Shown: positions 20,840 to 31,334, numbered from the stretch's first letter. The stretch: DNA of 35,147 nucleotides from Nemertoderma westbladi (GCA_032718475.1 JAUCBJ010001681.1:1-35147), one strand, 5' to 3'. Made by a program: numbers and translations. The notes: a model not told the origin generated them from the letters alone.

Positions 20840-22190
20840 TGCATGGGCGAACAATATCTTAAAAAGGTTCGATAATAATAATTGGTAATGAAAGGCTTGA
20901 ATTATTTGAAACAAAGCAATTTGAAACAATTTGAAAAAAAACGTTTTTTTGGACTTTTTGGAGAGGGTTTTGGCATAAATCCAAAACCCAATATCTCCAA
21001 AAAGTTTCGTACCAAAACCCAGTATCAACGACTATGCCTCATTTCAAGAGCAATAATTAAATTCTGGTAAATAGATTCCTGTTTTTTATTGGTTGGCTAA
21101 ATTAACCAATGGCTTCCCTTGGTTCTGACAAATTTTGGGTTCATTTCATAGCTTTGATCATCAATCGCAGAAGGTCCAAAGTTTGTTGTGTTTTTTTCAA
21201 AATGATAAATTTGGGGATACTGGGTTTTGCAATGAAAGGGCCGAACTATTAACAGTTCCGTTGGAATCGTTGGTGCAATAGTCGGTTTTTTATTTTCAAC
21301 TATGCTATAAAGAGTAATGGCATTCATTATTGAAAGTTCATCTAGTTCATTGATTGTTTGGAGTTGGGCAGGTCCTTTTAAGTACCCCTAATGAATTTCG
21401 TCTACTAGCGTATCATCAACCATACCGGGATTCTCTAGGGATTCTTGTCATTGTGTCTTGCGACGCGCAACTCGACGGTCTTAAATGCGGCAAAGTCATT
21501 AGCATAAAGATCTAATGACATGGGGGTCGACATTGGCCCATCCCCAAAAACAGAGTCAGTTCGCTAAGGCTCCACCAACTACATGGCTCGCCCAATTAAC
21601 TACTAATTCACACTGCGAAGTACGTTCACATACCAAACACGTTCGGTTCGTTTGCCTTCGCGCAACACGAGGCACATAAACTCGGACTGCTCGAGGCGTA
21701 TTTCATCGCTCAAATTGTGCACAAGAGCTCCACACAAAATACCTAAATAAAATGTCGAAACTTTTGATTGACTACTTGTGTAACAAGTTTGGTCCTACTG
21801 TAATTTATTGAGGATTAACTGAGTTATTAACGTTCAAATATCCGGTACTCCAAAACGACAGACCGACAACTTGATTAATGGTAGCCCCATGATAAGGCTA
21901 ACCTTACTACGTGGCTTACCCCACAAGTCCCTTCCTGAAGTGAAATTTTCACCTTATTCACACATGACTGCGAGCCGTGTTCATAAACAAAACACATCAT
22001 TATTATAATCCTTATTCCTAATAATCCTTATACTTTCATCCTTATTATAATAATATTAAAATATAATTCTCAGTTTTATCTTATTTCTATATTGCCTGAA
22101 TCTTTACCAGATATAAAAATAAAAATTTATCCATTGTAGGAACATAATGTGATATAATGAAGTATTTAATAATAAAATATTCGGATACTG
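20840..22190. other. Repeat-rich intergenic DNA between the minisatellite and MED25
   Basis: An imperfect hairpin lies at about 20952-21003 (TGGAGAGGGTTTTGG with its inverse). The block GATACTGGGTTTTGCAATGAAA near 21214 also occurs near 18110, so another dispersed repeat is present. 21360-21960 has higher GC and looks unique, but I find no open frame, tRNA or snRNA signature there. 21960-22190 is AT-rich and contains the MED25 3' flank. Confidence 0.5.
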
Positions 22191-22196
22191 TTTATT
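22191..22196 (-). promoter_or_regulatory. Candidate polyadenylation signal AATAAA of MED25
   Basis: On the minus strand AATAAA begins two bases after the MED25 stop codon (22200-22198). If used, the 3' UTR would be only a few tens of bases. Confidence 0.5.
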
Positions 22197-22197
22197 C

Positions 22198-24114
22198 TTA
22201 TAGTATGTGGTCGAGGTCGTACTGGGACTGGGAGGGGTCACTAACGAACCCATGGGGCATTCTGATTGGCTGGCCCTGAGACCCCCACTGGGACTGCTGC
22301 TGCTGGTTCATTAGTAAAAAGCGAAGATTGGCGTTAGATGGCGTGGTCTGACCCACGGTTAATACCTGCTGACCGCCCATTGGTTGTCCCACGGGAACGC
22401 TCATTGGCTGACCGACAATTGGTTGTCCCACGGGAACGCTAATTGGCTGACCGCCCATAGAGGAGACTGTCATTTGCTGTCCTATCGTCGCTTGGTTACC
22501 GAATTGACTTTGCAACTGTTGCAACGGGGCGGGCGGGAGACGGACCCCGGGAGGGGGCCCGGGGGGCAGCCCCCCTAACACCACGGGCTGTCCCATCTGC
22601 TGCTGCATCTGCTGCACGGATTGGGGTCCCATATGTCCCTGCATCGCCCCCATATGGTCAGTGTGCTGCGGGTATCCCGCTGACTGCGGTGGTGGGCGAG
22701 CCGGCTCGCCCGGGTGCAAACCGCCCCCCGTCATCGGGTTACTCTTAATCGCGTTGCGGATTTCCGCTATGAACCCGTGCTGATCCAGCGGGATGACCCC
22801 CACGAAGTGCTGCTTCTTGGGGACCCAGATAAGGATGAGGAACTGGTTATCGGGGGCCTGGCCAGCGAGGTTTATACAACCGGCGAACCCGAGACCGGAC
22901 GAGAAGAACTGCTGGAGACTACGAGCCTCGTCTGGGTTGGGGAACGATACCAACACGTTGCGGCACTGCTGGAGGTACGATGTGACTTGTTTGAGGATCT
23001 CGTGCGGGATGCAGTGCATGTTGAGTTGGTTGGCCCAGCGCTCGGTGGATATGTTGGACTCGCTACCCGCGTACATGATGCAGTGCGCGCTGTGCGCCAC
23101 CTTGCCGCTGGTTGCCGCGCCAGTATCCCCGGGCCACGCCGGCTGTTTCTCCACCCAGAGGAGGTGGCCGGACCAGATGGGGCGTTGTCGCGGCTCGTTG
23201 TGGGGCTCCCCGTACTGAGGGGGCGGGGCGGCGCCCCCGGGCGCTGGGGCACGGGGAATGGGCGCCGTGGCGCGGAAGGGGGGAGGTTGGGCGATCGGTG
23301 CGGGGGCTGGTTGCTGGTGGGCGGGCGCGGTCTGGGCGAGTTGGTGGGCGCCGGTGGGCGGCTGCGGGAGCGACTCCGTCTGGCTCCCTGGGGAGTCGTT
23401 CCCTTTGGTTACCAAGACAACCGGCGGCGTCCAGCGGCCCGCGAGTCGCGGCAGTATGGGCCGGGGGCCGCCCGCCGGTTGCCACTGTGCGCCGCCGGGC
23501 TGTCGGGCGCCACTCTGTGCCGCCGCAGCCATCGCCGCCTCAGCCGCTTTCTTGGCTCGCAGCAACGGGTTCGAGGTATCCGACTCAGTCGAACCAACAT
23601 GAACCACTTTACTGACCGACTCAGTTTGACTCGGAACCATAACAACCGGAGGTTTAGTCGCAACAGTTTCGGGTTTCGTCGTAACAGACGACGGTTGCGA
23701 CTCAGCTGTTGCTATGGTAACAATGGGTTTCTCAGCGGGTTTCTCTTCCGCCCGTTCGACGACGGCGCTCTTGCTGTCGTCCCGTCGCTCCGGTAACGAG
23801 TATCCATTGATAAGGACGAGGTGTCTGGGATCCTCTACGTGTTTCTGATTGTTACCGGTAGATGGCGCCACTCCCGTGTGGATTTCGTACAACTTGGCGA
23901 GTTGCGGGATCTTCTTAGGCGATACGACGGACAGATGGATGTTCCTATCGGCCATTATTGAGACGAGTTGGTGGCAGGTTCTACCGAGGAACTGTCGGGG
24001 CAGGGTCGTCTGGTTTTGGTGCGGCGTCGAGTTGCACATGAGTACGCAGTGCTGCACCGGTTGTAAGGAATGTTCGCCATGGGAAAGTCTCAGTTTACGT
24101 AACCCATCAAACGT
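22198..24114 (-). CDS. MED25: Mediator complex subunit 25, coding exon 2 (rest of VWA, linker, ACID domain, C-terminus)
   Basis: The acceptor CCCCAG (24120-24115) joins exon 1 in phase 0. This exon encodes 638 residues; the full protein is 824 aa against 747 in human. In order: the end of the VWA domain (HCVLMCNS; IHLSVVSPKKIPQL; DPRHLVLINGYSLP), a linker including an Ala-rich AKKAAEAAMAAAAQ segment, a Pro/Gln/Ala-rich stretch, the ACID domain (about residues 495-645, from IWSGHLLWVEK to VGVIPLDQHGF) and a Gly/Gln/Pro tail. MED25 links activators to Mediator: VWA anchors it to the complex and ACID binds activation domains. Near the C-terminus LRFLL keeps the LxxLL nuclear-receptor box at the position of human LRSLL, and the end YDLDHIL resembles human DDILMDLI. 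A 13-codon unit (QPMSVPVGQP type) is tandemly duplicated near 22379-22450. Animal MED25 genes usually have many introns here; this copy has none. Confidence 0.9.
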   Translation of the reverse strand, partial: TFDGLRKLRLSHGEHSLQPVQHCVLMCNSTPHQNQTTLPRQFLGRTCHQLVSIMADRNIHLSVVSPKKIPQLAKLYEIHTGVAPSTGNNQKHVEDPRHLVLINGYSLPERRDDSKSAVVERAEEKPAEKPIVTIATAESQPSSVTTKPETVATKPPVVMVPSQTESVSKVVHVGSTESDTSNPLLRAKKAAEAAMAAAAQSGARQPGGAQWQPAGGPRPILPRLAGRWTPPVVLVTKGNDSPGSQTESLPQPPTGAHQLAQTAPAHQQPAPAPIAQPPPFRATAPIPRAPAPGGAAPPPQYGEPHNEPRQRPIWSGHLLWVEKQPAWPGDTGAATSGKVAHSAHCIMYAGSESNISTERWANQLNMHCIPHEILKQVTSYLQQCRNVLVSFPNPDEARSLQQFFSSGLGFAGCINLAGQAPDNQFLILIWVPKKQHFVGVIPLDQHGFIAEIRNAIKSNPMTGGGLHPGEPARPPPQSAGYPQHTDHMGAMQGHMGPQSVQQMQQQMGQPVVLGGLPPGPPPGVRLPPAPLQQLQSQFGNQATIGQQMTVSSMGGQPISVPVGQPIVGQPMSVPVGQPMGGQQVLTVGQTTPSNANLRFLLMNQQQQSQWGSQGQPIRMPHGFVSDPSQSQYDLDHIL

Positions 24115-25916
24115 CTGGGGAAACAAAATTAATGCGTTTAATATACACATACTCGTAGTAGAATCTAGCTAGCTAATACTACCAGTTACGCATTTATCTA
24201 ATACATTCCACAACAGCAACTGTTTTAATGAGAAGCCTAAAGGAACACCATTTTTTAAACACCATTTTTTCCTCAGTTAGTTTATACTCATTTGGGAGGC
24301 AGGGTGCAGGGGTGAGGGGGGGGGGCTGGCTCGAGCAAAATCCCATCTCGGCGAATTGAAATATCCCCTCAAAGGTAAATTAAGGGAAAGGAGCAGGTTA
24401 TAGTGGCACGTTATTTTAACTAAAACAATAAACGAAACTGAATAGATCACAAGAACAGACTACAATTTTATTTTTAAGAATAACCAGTTATTTTCTTTGA
24501 TTTTCCCCTGGTGAGGGATGAATATTGAATGCGTCGAATGCACCCCACTGGACATATTAATTCCCCTGCTGTAAAAGTATTTTACTGTAAAAGTAAAAGA
24601 TTATCCTATTTCAGTACACAATTATAAACTTTAGTTTGGAATACAACAGTACTAATTTATATTTTTAGTAAAGGCTATGCCGACAGACGACAACCGTTAT
24701 TAGGATAATGAACACCAACGAAACTGTAACTGAAACTGTGCTGAAATTGTTCTGGACTCCACTCTGGCTAGAATATCCTGTTCAGACTGTTACAAACATC
24801 AATAAAAAACATTTCAATGGGTATCAGCAGTAATTATATTGTCAGCTGAGGTTGTCGGCGTAAAGTGTTTTTACAGAATTCTCATTGCGAGAAAAACTCA
24901 CTAATTTATTGTTCTTATAGATAAACGGTTGATATTGATATTGATTTATTGAGATCATAATATTAATACTGTAATACAACAATCAAATGGGTTATAACGG
25001 TAAATATAGTTTAAAATATATTGATACTATAAATAAAATACTGTAGTTGCAGTTATGTTATGGTAAAATACGGCAAATATGTCTCGTAGGATAGCCCCAT
25101 GAGGCATAGCCTCATCTCCCTGGGGGTCCTCTAAAAAATAATGGGATAAGTACGAAATGTGCACATGGATCTACTGCACGTACGATAGCAGATTGCAACA
25201 AGTCTAGGGTTAATTTCATACACCATCAACTAAAAATAATCATTAAAAATAAATATTTGGAATTGCATGCAATGTCACAATTAATTGTAGCCAATGATTG
25301 CCAAGTAAAAGGTTGGCAGTAAAAGGTTGGCAAGATTAAAAATAAGGATAAGTAAAATAAAAGTGGGTTAATTAAGTGGAAATTCTGATGGTGACGGATA
25401 TTCACAAGGTGCTAGTCAAAAAGTGCTAGTAAAATTAAACAAATTTAAGTTTAAGTACAACATCGTTTTTTCCAGTGCAGAGTAGTTTTAAAATATTAAA
25501 AATAATGAATTTCCATGTATATTTCCGGGCAGATGATATAAAAAGGTTAAGTAGCAGGCATTATTTAAAAAAAAAAGAAAAAAAAGCCGTATTACTAACA
25601 TTATTTAAAACAAAGATCACTAAAATTATTTTAAAAAAAGATTACAAAACACTGGTACAATATTAGTTATTAAAAAATTATAAAAGCATAGATTATGAAC
25701 ATATTATAGTACGTAGGTCATGCAAGTGGTGTAAAATAAGAATATCAAATAAAATACAGGAATTAAATATTAGTAAAATAATTTAACATACAGTACTGTA
25801 AATAAGGTACGTCAAATAATTTAGAATTACAATAGAAATTCCAATATGAGTTGACATTAAAATATCCTTTACTTTATCACGTCATATACAGTATACACGA
25901 CAACAAAAAATTAAAA
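24115..25916 (-). other. MED25 intron, 3' part with repeats and no gene
   Basis: The stretch contains repeat family B copy 2, AT-rich unique DNA and, at about 25090-25130, a short GC-richer hairpin-like block (CCCCATGAGGC ... GCCTCATCTCCC ... GGGG). The last few hundred bases before 25917 are probably the 3' untranslated part of the LINE. The only open frames are short and lysine-rich by composition. Confidence 0.5.
24290..24560 (+). repeat. Interspersed repeat family B, copy 2
   Basis: Ordered matches to 17322-17560 include TCGGCGAATTGAAATATCCC, AAGGGAAAGGAGCAGGTTA, AGTGGCACGT and CCCCTGGTGAGGGAT. It also starts beside a G-run (24316-24325). Same orientation as copy 1. Confidence 0.7.
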
Positions 25917-28900
25917 TTAACTGATATCAATGTGGTTCATAAAGTAATTTTTTACTTGATGCTTAAAACTTTCGATATTTGGTGCACTTTTAACACTGAC
26001 TGGTAGATCGTTCCAGAGTTTTGGACCTAGATACGAAAACGACTTTTGTCCAAAGACTGTATTACGATAGGGAATTTCTGCTTTCATTTCCGAATTCCTC
26101 AAGGCTCTCCTATCCAATCTATCTTCTTCAAAAGTGACCATTTCTGATATATAATCTGGGGCGGAGTTACTGTGAGTTTTATACATAAGTGTCAGTATTT
26201 GTTGATTTACTCTATCCGGGATTGGAAGCCAGTTAATTTGTCGGTAGTGTGAGACTTCAATATGGGATCGTGAATCGAGTGATAGGCAGTATCGCACCAT
26301 CTTACGTTGCAAACATTCTAGTCTTCCTTTCCAATGTTTAGATGCGGTGGGAAACCAAGTGATACTGCAATAGTCGAGTAAAGGTTGAATCAGCGCGTTG
26401 CACAACAGACGCTTTAGAGTGTAGTCTAGGAGAGAATTGACTCTGTAGAGGAACTTCTACCGTGAGTTTGCTTTCTTCACTATTTTCGTTATCATGGCTT
26501 CGCCATTAAGACTCTCATTGAACCAACAGCCAAGATATTTTATTTCTTCCTCATTTGGTATTGGAATCCCATTACAAGAAACTGTCAACCGATCACCAGT
26601 ACAATTAGATAGCCTTTGCCAGGTTCCAAATAATATGGCCTTTTTTTTCCAAAGTGCATGGTCATCCTGTTCTGGATGAACCATTCATTAAGGCTCTCTA
26701 GATTGCGCGTTAATATCTGTGATATTGTTGAGATATTATCTCCTGAAGCAGCCTCATTTGTATCATCTGCAAACTTGGGTGAGATGCAATTATCATCGAT
26801 ACTCTGGTCAGAATCATTAGTTGTGCACTAGAATAGTAGCACTCCCAGCACAGACCCCTGTGGCACCCCATCATCATTTAAACGTTCAGATGAACAGACT
26901 CCATCTATAGCAACTACCTGACGTCTGTCAGACAGATATGAACTGAACCATTTCACTGTCTTCTCGCAAAACCCCATGTATTTTAGCTTCATTAATATAA
27001 CATTATGATCGATCGAGTCAAATGCTTTCCTTAAATCAATGGTTACCATACCTGTTAGCTGTCCTTTGTCTGCTGCTGTTCTGATAAAATTGTCCAGAAA
27101 GGTGAGGCATGTTTCGGTGGAGTAGCCCTCACGGAATCCCGATTGAAGTTTACACAGTATTTTGCTATCAACCATGTATTTATAGGATTGATCATACATA
27201 AGTCGTTCTAGAGTTTTTGACAATATTGGTAACAGTGCTACAGGTCTATAGTTTTCCCGTCGTAAAACTGGTCCCTCTTTAAACACTGGTGTCGTTTTTG
27301 ACAGTTTTAGACATGTTGGATATGTGGAACTATCAATAGATAGGTTGGCAATATGAGCTATTGGAGAGGACAGCAATGCAGCACCATCTTTGAACAACTT
27401 AGTTGGTAGACCATCAATACCAGGCGATTTTGTTGTATCAAGTTTGGATAAAATATCATACACATCGGATTCCGATACAGTAGACAGTGTAAACGAGTCT
27501 AACTTGACACCCTTTTTCCTGTAATATTCCTCTACAGCAGATTCTCCATATCGACCACTTGGGGGTGGTAATTGATCTGCCATTTTCTTTGCCACTGTCG
27601 TGTAATATTCGTTGAACTCTTCTGCTATCTGCTGTTTATCAGTAATAACTATTTCCTTTACAATACCATTCTCTTCAATGATCTTGCTTATTGCGTTTAG
27701 TTTGTTTGAGTTGCTTTTCCGAGATGGTGCACCAATGGATTTTAATGTTTTCCATAATTGTTTTGGATTTGCGCGGTAATTCTCTATTGTTGTTTTGATG
27801 TATGTATACTTTGATACTCGTATTGCCTGCATGGTTATATTCCTGAGTCTTTTATATTCCAACTCGTTCTCAATTGATTTATGCAAGTTAAACTTTGCCA
27901 TGGCCTTATCACGTGCTATAGTAAGCTCACAGAGTTCTCTTGAAAACCATGGGGATGATGTTGCTTTCACTTTCCTCTCACGAGATGGAGCTAATGTATT
28001 CAAAATCTCAGTTAAGTGTGTGGTTAGGAGTTCTGCCGCCGTATTTACTGTTGTCTCATCCAATATCGCTCTAACAACCTGATTGTTACATATCATGTCG
28101 TTGACATTATCTTGTGAGTAATTTCTATAGGTGCGAACATTAATTAGTTTTTCTTCCTTCTGTACTTTTACTTTTTTCCTCGTTATAAATATTGCGTAAT
28201 GATCACTCATTCCAGTTTTTATAACACCATGATTTGATATCTTATTGCAGTTCTTTGCAACATAAATATGATCCAGTAGTGTGGCAGTTGTTGCAGTAAC
28301 TCTTGTTGGAGATGTGATAACCTGGTCTGTGCCTGTAGAGAGACAGAAAGCGGACACTGTTTTCCTTTCAGCGATTAAGTCTGGATTTGCAGTTGGCCCA
28401 TACATGTTTACATTTATGTCTCCCAAAATATAGTATTCCTTTATATTTGCAATGTTTTCAAACTCCAGTTCGATACACTTAAAAAATGCTGCAGCTGTCA
28501 TAGTTTGTGGCCTATATACCACACCAAGTAAAATTGGAGATGTTTGAGGCAAATACAAAAATCCAAATAGAGATTCTATACACAGCAAATTTTCATTTTG
28601 CTGAAATTGTTTAGGTATATTAAAAACTAATGTGTTTTTTACATATAGCGCCACACCTCCACCATTGCGATTTCTATCATTCCGGAATAGATTATAGTTT
28701 GATATTGATATTTCTTCATTAGTAATTGTGGGATCTAGCCAAGTCTCAGTGAATGCTAGCATATCTATCCGGTGCTTTACTGTTAATTCTCTAAGTTCAG
28801 GAAGTTTGGGCAATAAACTCTGTGTGTTCAAGTGCATTATGTGTATACCTTTAGATTTAAATATACCATAAATTGTATCAGTGTTCTCACTTTGAGCATC

Positions 28901-28936
28901 ATAACTGGTTTTGTTGCTGATGGGAGATTCTCCTAG
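25917..28936 (-). pseudogene. LINE ORF2: APE-type endonuclease and reverse transcriptase, CR1/L2-like
   Basis: The minus-strand frame is continuous with ORF1 after its TGA. The first ATG is at 28837, but the open frame begins at 28936. Endonuclease motifs follow in order: HLNTQSLL, FTETWLD, NGGGVALYVK, GDINVN, LLDHIYV and SDHYAIF. RT motifs follow: NYRPVALLPILSK, LQSGFREGYSTE, IDLRKAFDSIDH, GVPQGSVLG and KFADDT. A C-terminal segment (GCWFNESL; LDYCSITWF) ends at 25917. Three defects are visible: TAG at 26830-26828 just after the PQGSVLG block, a one-base frameshift in an A-run (plus-strand T8 at 26641-26648) and TAG at 26459-26457. APE endonuclease plus this RT places it among CR1/L2/Rex-like elements. 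It lies in the MED25 intron in the same orientation and would be transcribed with it. Confidence 0.88.
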
Positions 28937-30172
28937 TCAGTCCACCTGCTCAGTGGCATCCATATTTATCATTCCAGTTCTGTTTGGAGACTGGTTCACT
29001 CGTGTTTGTGTCGGAGTTGCAACCACTACTCGGTCATTTTGAATTCTCCATCTTTTCTCTGGGTTATTTAATCTATGACGACGTAGCTCGACACGTAACT
29101 CATATTGAAATTTTAGTTGGGCTGCGGTTAAGTCTGGGTTTATATATACATTACCAAATCGAGCTGATTTCCTAAGAAGTTTTGCCTTCCTTAGAAGTTC
29201 ATTCCGTTTCTCTTCTGTTAGTTTGACAACAAGCTTCTGTGGAAACCCATTATCCCCATTTCCAACCCTCTTAGTTATATAGTTTACCCCACTTATATCA
29301 ATACCGAGTTCTTGTGAGAGGCTGTCAACTAAGTGTTTGTCACTTTTATTACAAATAGGTAATCCTGAAATAACCACATTGGTTTTCTTCTTTTCCTGAA
29401 GATCCTGTTCCAGAGAAACCTCACGGACGATTTCAGCTACAGGTAGAGTTGGATTCTTCCGATTCTTCCGGACAACATCTGTCCAAGAAGGAGATAGATT
29501 TTCATTTACCAGTGGGTCTTCCATTAAACCTCTTTGCTTTCTGAAGTCCTCCTGATTTTCTTCTAATATGTCTAGTCGGGTTTCAGTTTCTTTGCGCAAA
29601 GCTGAGATCCCATCATCGAGATCGTCAGCTTGTTCCCTATGTTCAGATTGCAGATGTTTCAGCTCATTATATTGCAATTCGCATGTTTCCTTCAGAGTGT
29701 TTATTTCGGATTGAAGAACTAACCTGAAATTTGTCATTTCTTTATTTATTGCGATTAATTTTGCACTATGTTCCTCCTCTGACTTCTGAATATAGTCGTC
29801 TTTCTCTTTTAAGCCTTTTTCCAGGTCATATACTCTCCTGGCGCTGCACATTCCGCAGATAAACTCACTTGCTGTAACATCACCATTAATGACAGTATAT
29901 TCGATTGAGGTCCAAATTGAAGTGCAACATGAGCATTCAACCTGCAATTTCTTCCACTTTCTCAGTTTTCCATTTTCCTGCTTTCCTACCTCTTTTCCAT
30001 TTTGAGTGTTGATCACTACCTTGTCCAATTCCTTGGACCGCCTTGTATTTGGTAAACGGCCACTCAAAGAATTGCGACCCTGACTATCGTAGCCATTTAT
30101 TGAGTCACATCCTTTGCTGTTACTGTTAGTTCCTGAATCAGTACCGGTGGTACGTTTATTATCTCTTTCCAT
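28937..30172 (-). CDS. LINE ORF1: zinc-finger/coiled-coil nucleic-acid-binding protein, about 411 aa
   Basis: The likely start is the ATG at 30172, though an upstream in-frame region is open to 30190. Order of parts: a Ser/Asn-rich start; a Cys-rich, PHD-like finger (CSCCTSIW ... FICGMC); a long coiled coil (about residues 125-225); and a basic RRM-like C-terminal part (VVISGLPICNKSDKHLV ... RFGNVYINPDLT ... RRHRLNNPEKRWRIQNDRVV). This matches ORF1 proteins of CR1/L2-type LINEs, which bind element RNA. The frame is intact. It ends GVD-type text (EQVD) at a TGA followed by CTAG, and ORF2 continues in the same frame. Confidence 0.82.
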   Translation of the reverse strand: MERDNKRTTGTDSGTNSNSKGCDSINGYDSQGRNSLSGRLPNTRRSKELDKVVINTQNGKEVGKQENGKLRKWKKLQVECSCCTSIWTSIEYTVINGDVTASEFICGMCSARRVYDLEKGLKEKDDYIQKSEEEHSAKLIAINKEMTNFRLVLQSEINTLKETCELQYNELKHLQSEHREQADDLDDGISALRKETETRLDILEENQEDFRKQRGLMEDPLVNENLSPSWTDVVRKNRKNPTLPVAEIVREVSLEQDLQEKKKTNVVISGLPICNKSDKHLVDSLSQELGIDISGVNYITKRVGNGDNGFPQKLVVKLTEEKRNELLRKAKLLRKSARFGNVYINPDLTAAQLKFQYELRVELRRHRLNNPEKRWRIQNDRVVVATPTQTRVNQSPNRTGMINMDATEQVD

Positions 30173-30190
30173 TGGTAGGACAAATAACAA

Positions 30191-30548
30191 TAAATTTCCT
30201 CTTCAACCTTTAAATTATTTGTTAGTTTGTTGTCTGACCATCTGATGATGTAGTGTAGATTTATCGTTTATATTGATATATATACCAGTATGATAAACCA
30301 TATATATAAATAAATAAACCAATACTGGCTGAGTACTGTACTTCTTAATTAGCTGTATTCCACTCAATCCACTTCTATTTTCACTATTTTTGCTATAGCT
30401 CGCAGCTACCGGTAGTTTATACTGACTGACTTTCAGTTACCGGTACAATGTAATGCTAATGTTATGCTTATGATGCTACATTGGTACCGCAAATTATTAA
30501 TGTAATGTAATGACTAATTAATACAGTAATAGCTGAATAGTTACCAAC
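30191..30548 (-). other. MED25 intron, 5' end; LINE 5' region
   Basis: AT-rich DNA lies between the MED25 donor (GT at 30548-30547) and the LINE ORF1. The LINE 5' UTR probably lies here, but I cannot fix its boundary. TACCGGTA palindromes occur near 30408 and 30438. Confidence 0.4.
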
Positions 30549-31106
30549 CTGCAGTGCTACACCCAAGCCATCCGCTACCATCGTACTCAACTCCCCACAC
30601 CCGCCTCTCATCCTCAGCGCATCCAACATTCGCATAAACTTAAACCCTCTACTGCTAACTCCGTGGTATTTAACCGGAGGGGCCGGCAAACAATCCACGG
30701 CACTGAAAGTTAGTAGGGCGAACAGATTCAAACTGTAATCCTCGTAATTGAGTTTCAGTTCCGAGATTAGAGGATATTTGGTGAAATATTCTATTGTCGG
30801 CGTAATGTAGGCGACTTTCATTGCTTCGATGTCACGCCCCATTCCCGCTGTTGTCTCTATAAGGAACACCACATCGGCGAACTGCCGGGCTGGTACTGGT
30901 ACCGGTAGTGGCGACGGCTCAGACGTCACGGGACAGTCAGTAAGACTTTCCGATTTAGTAACGGTAATGGTATCTGTTGGGCAGGCTCCATCTGCGGTTA
31001 CCGTTACCGTAGTAGTAGCGGTGTCGGCTGGCGGCGGTGGTGTGCATTCCTCCATTGGCGTCGGAGTTTGAGCAGACGACTCTGTCGGTAGAGCCTCCTC
31101 ATCCAT
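30549..31106 (-). CDS. MED25: Mediator complex subunit 25, coding exon 1 (N-terminus and most of the VWA domain)
   Basis: The ATG at 31106 opens 186 codons to the donor CAG followed by GTTGGT. A 75-residue Thr/Pro/Glu-rich leader, longer than in human MED25, precedes the VWA domain. The domain starts FADVVFLIETTAGMG (human ADVVFVIEGTANLG) and continues through YITPTIEYF, NLFALLTFSAVDC and MRGGCGELSTMVADGLGVALQ, each matching human MED25 in order (LLPAIEYF, NTVDC, GGGGESCSLIAEGLSTALQ). The exon ends exactly where the human alignment continues in exon 2 of this gene. As in other MED25 proteins the MIDAS motif is degenerate. An in-frame Met a few codons into the leader (MEEC) is an alternative start. 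Confidence 0.88.
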
Positions 31107-31285
31107 TACCGTACCAGATTGCTGCAGCCTGCAGGTATTAAATTACCGGTACTGAATTATGTCTCCACCAATCTGCCAATCCAACACTTTAGTAATTACA
31201 TAGGGCGGGGTCGCTTCCACGCTCCAGGTGCCGGGGTACCGGGTACACAGACCTACGCGTAGCGTACCTACACAGGCCAGCAGGC

Positions 31286-31334
31286 TGACAGGCCACAGGT
31301 GACAGGCGACACTGACAGGCTGACAGCGTGACAG
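31286..31334. promoter_or_regulatory. Cluster of five TGACAG motifs upstream of MED25
   Basis: TGACAG occurs at 31286, 31300, 31313, 31321 and 31329, all in one orientation, within 49 bp and about 180-230 bp before the MED25 start codon. TGACAG is the core recognised by TALE homeodomain proteins (Meis/TGIF). It may equally be a short decayed tandem repeat. Confidence 0.4.

Noticed and set aside
20222-20888. Three overlapping plus-strand frames of 150-217 codons with a repeated pattern
   Set aside because: They come from the 40-bp minisatellite. Its unit lacks stops in every frame and its length is not a multiple of three, so all three frames give the same 40-residue cycle.
21360-21960. Possible snRNA or 5S rRNA gene in a higher-GC stretch
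   Set aside because: I looked for conserved snRNA and 5S landmarks and found none; there is no tandem repetition or T-run terminator in a matching place.
22714-23796. 360-codon plus-strand open frame opposite MED25
   Set aside because: It lies wholly antisense to the MED25 ACID/linker exon, where GC-rich codons remove stops. The translation is Arg/Gly-rich with no family resemblance, while the minus strand matches MED25 throughout.
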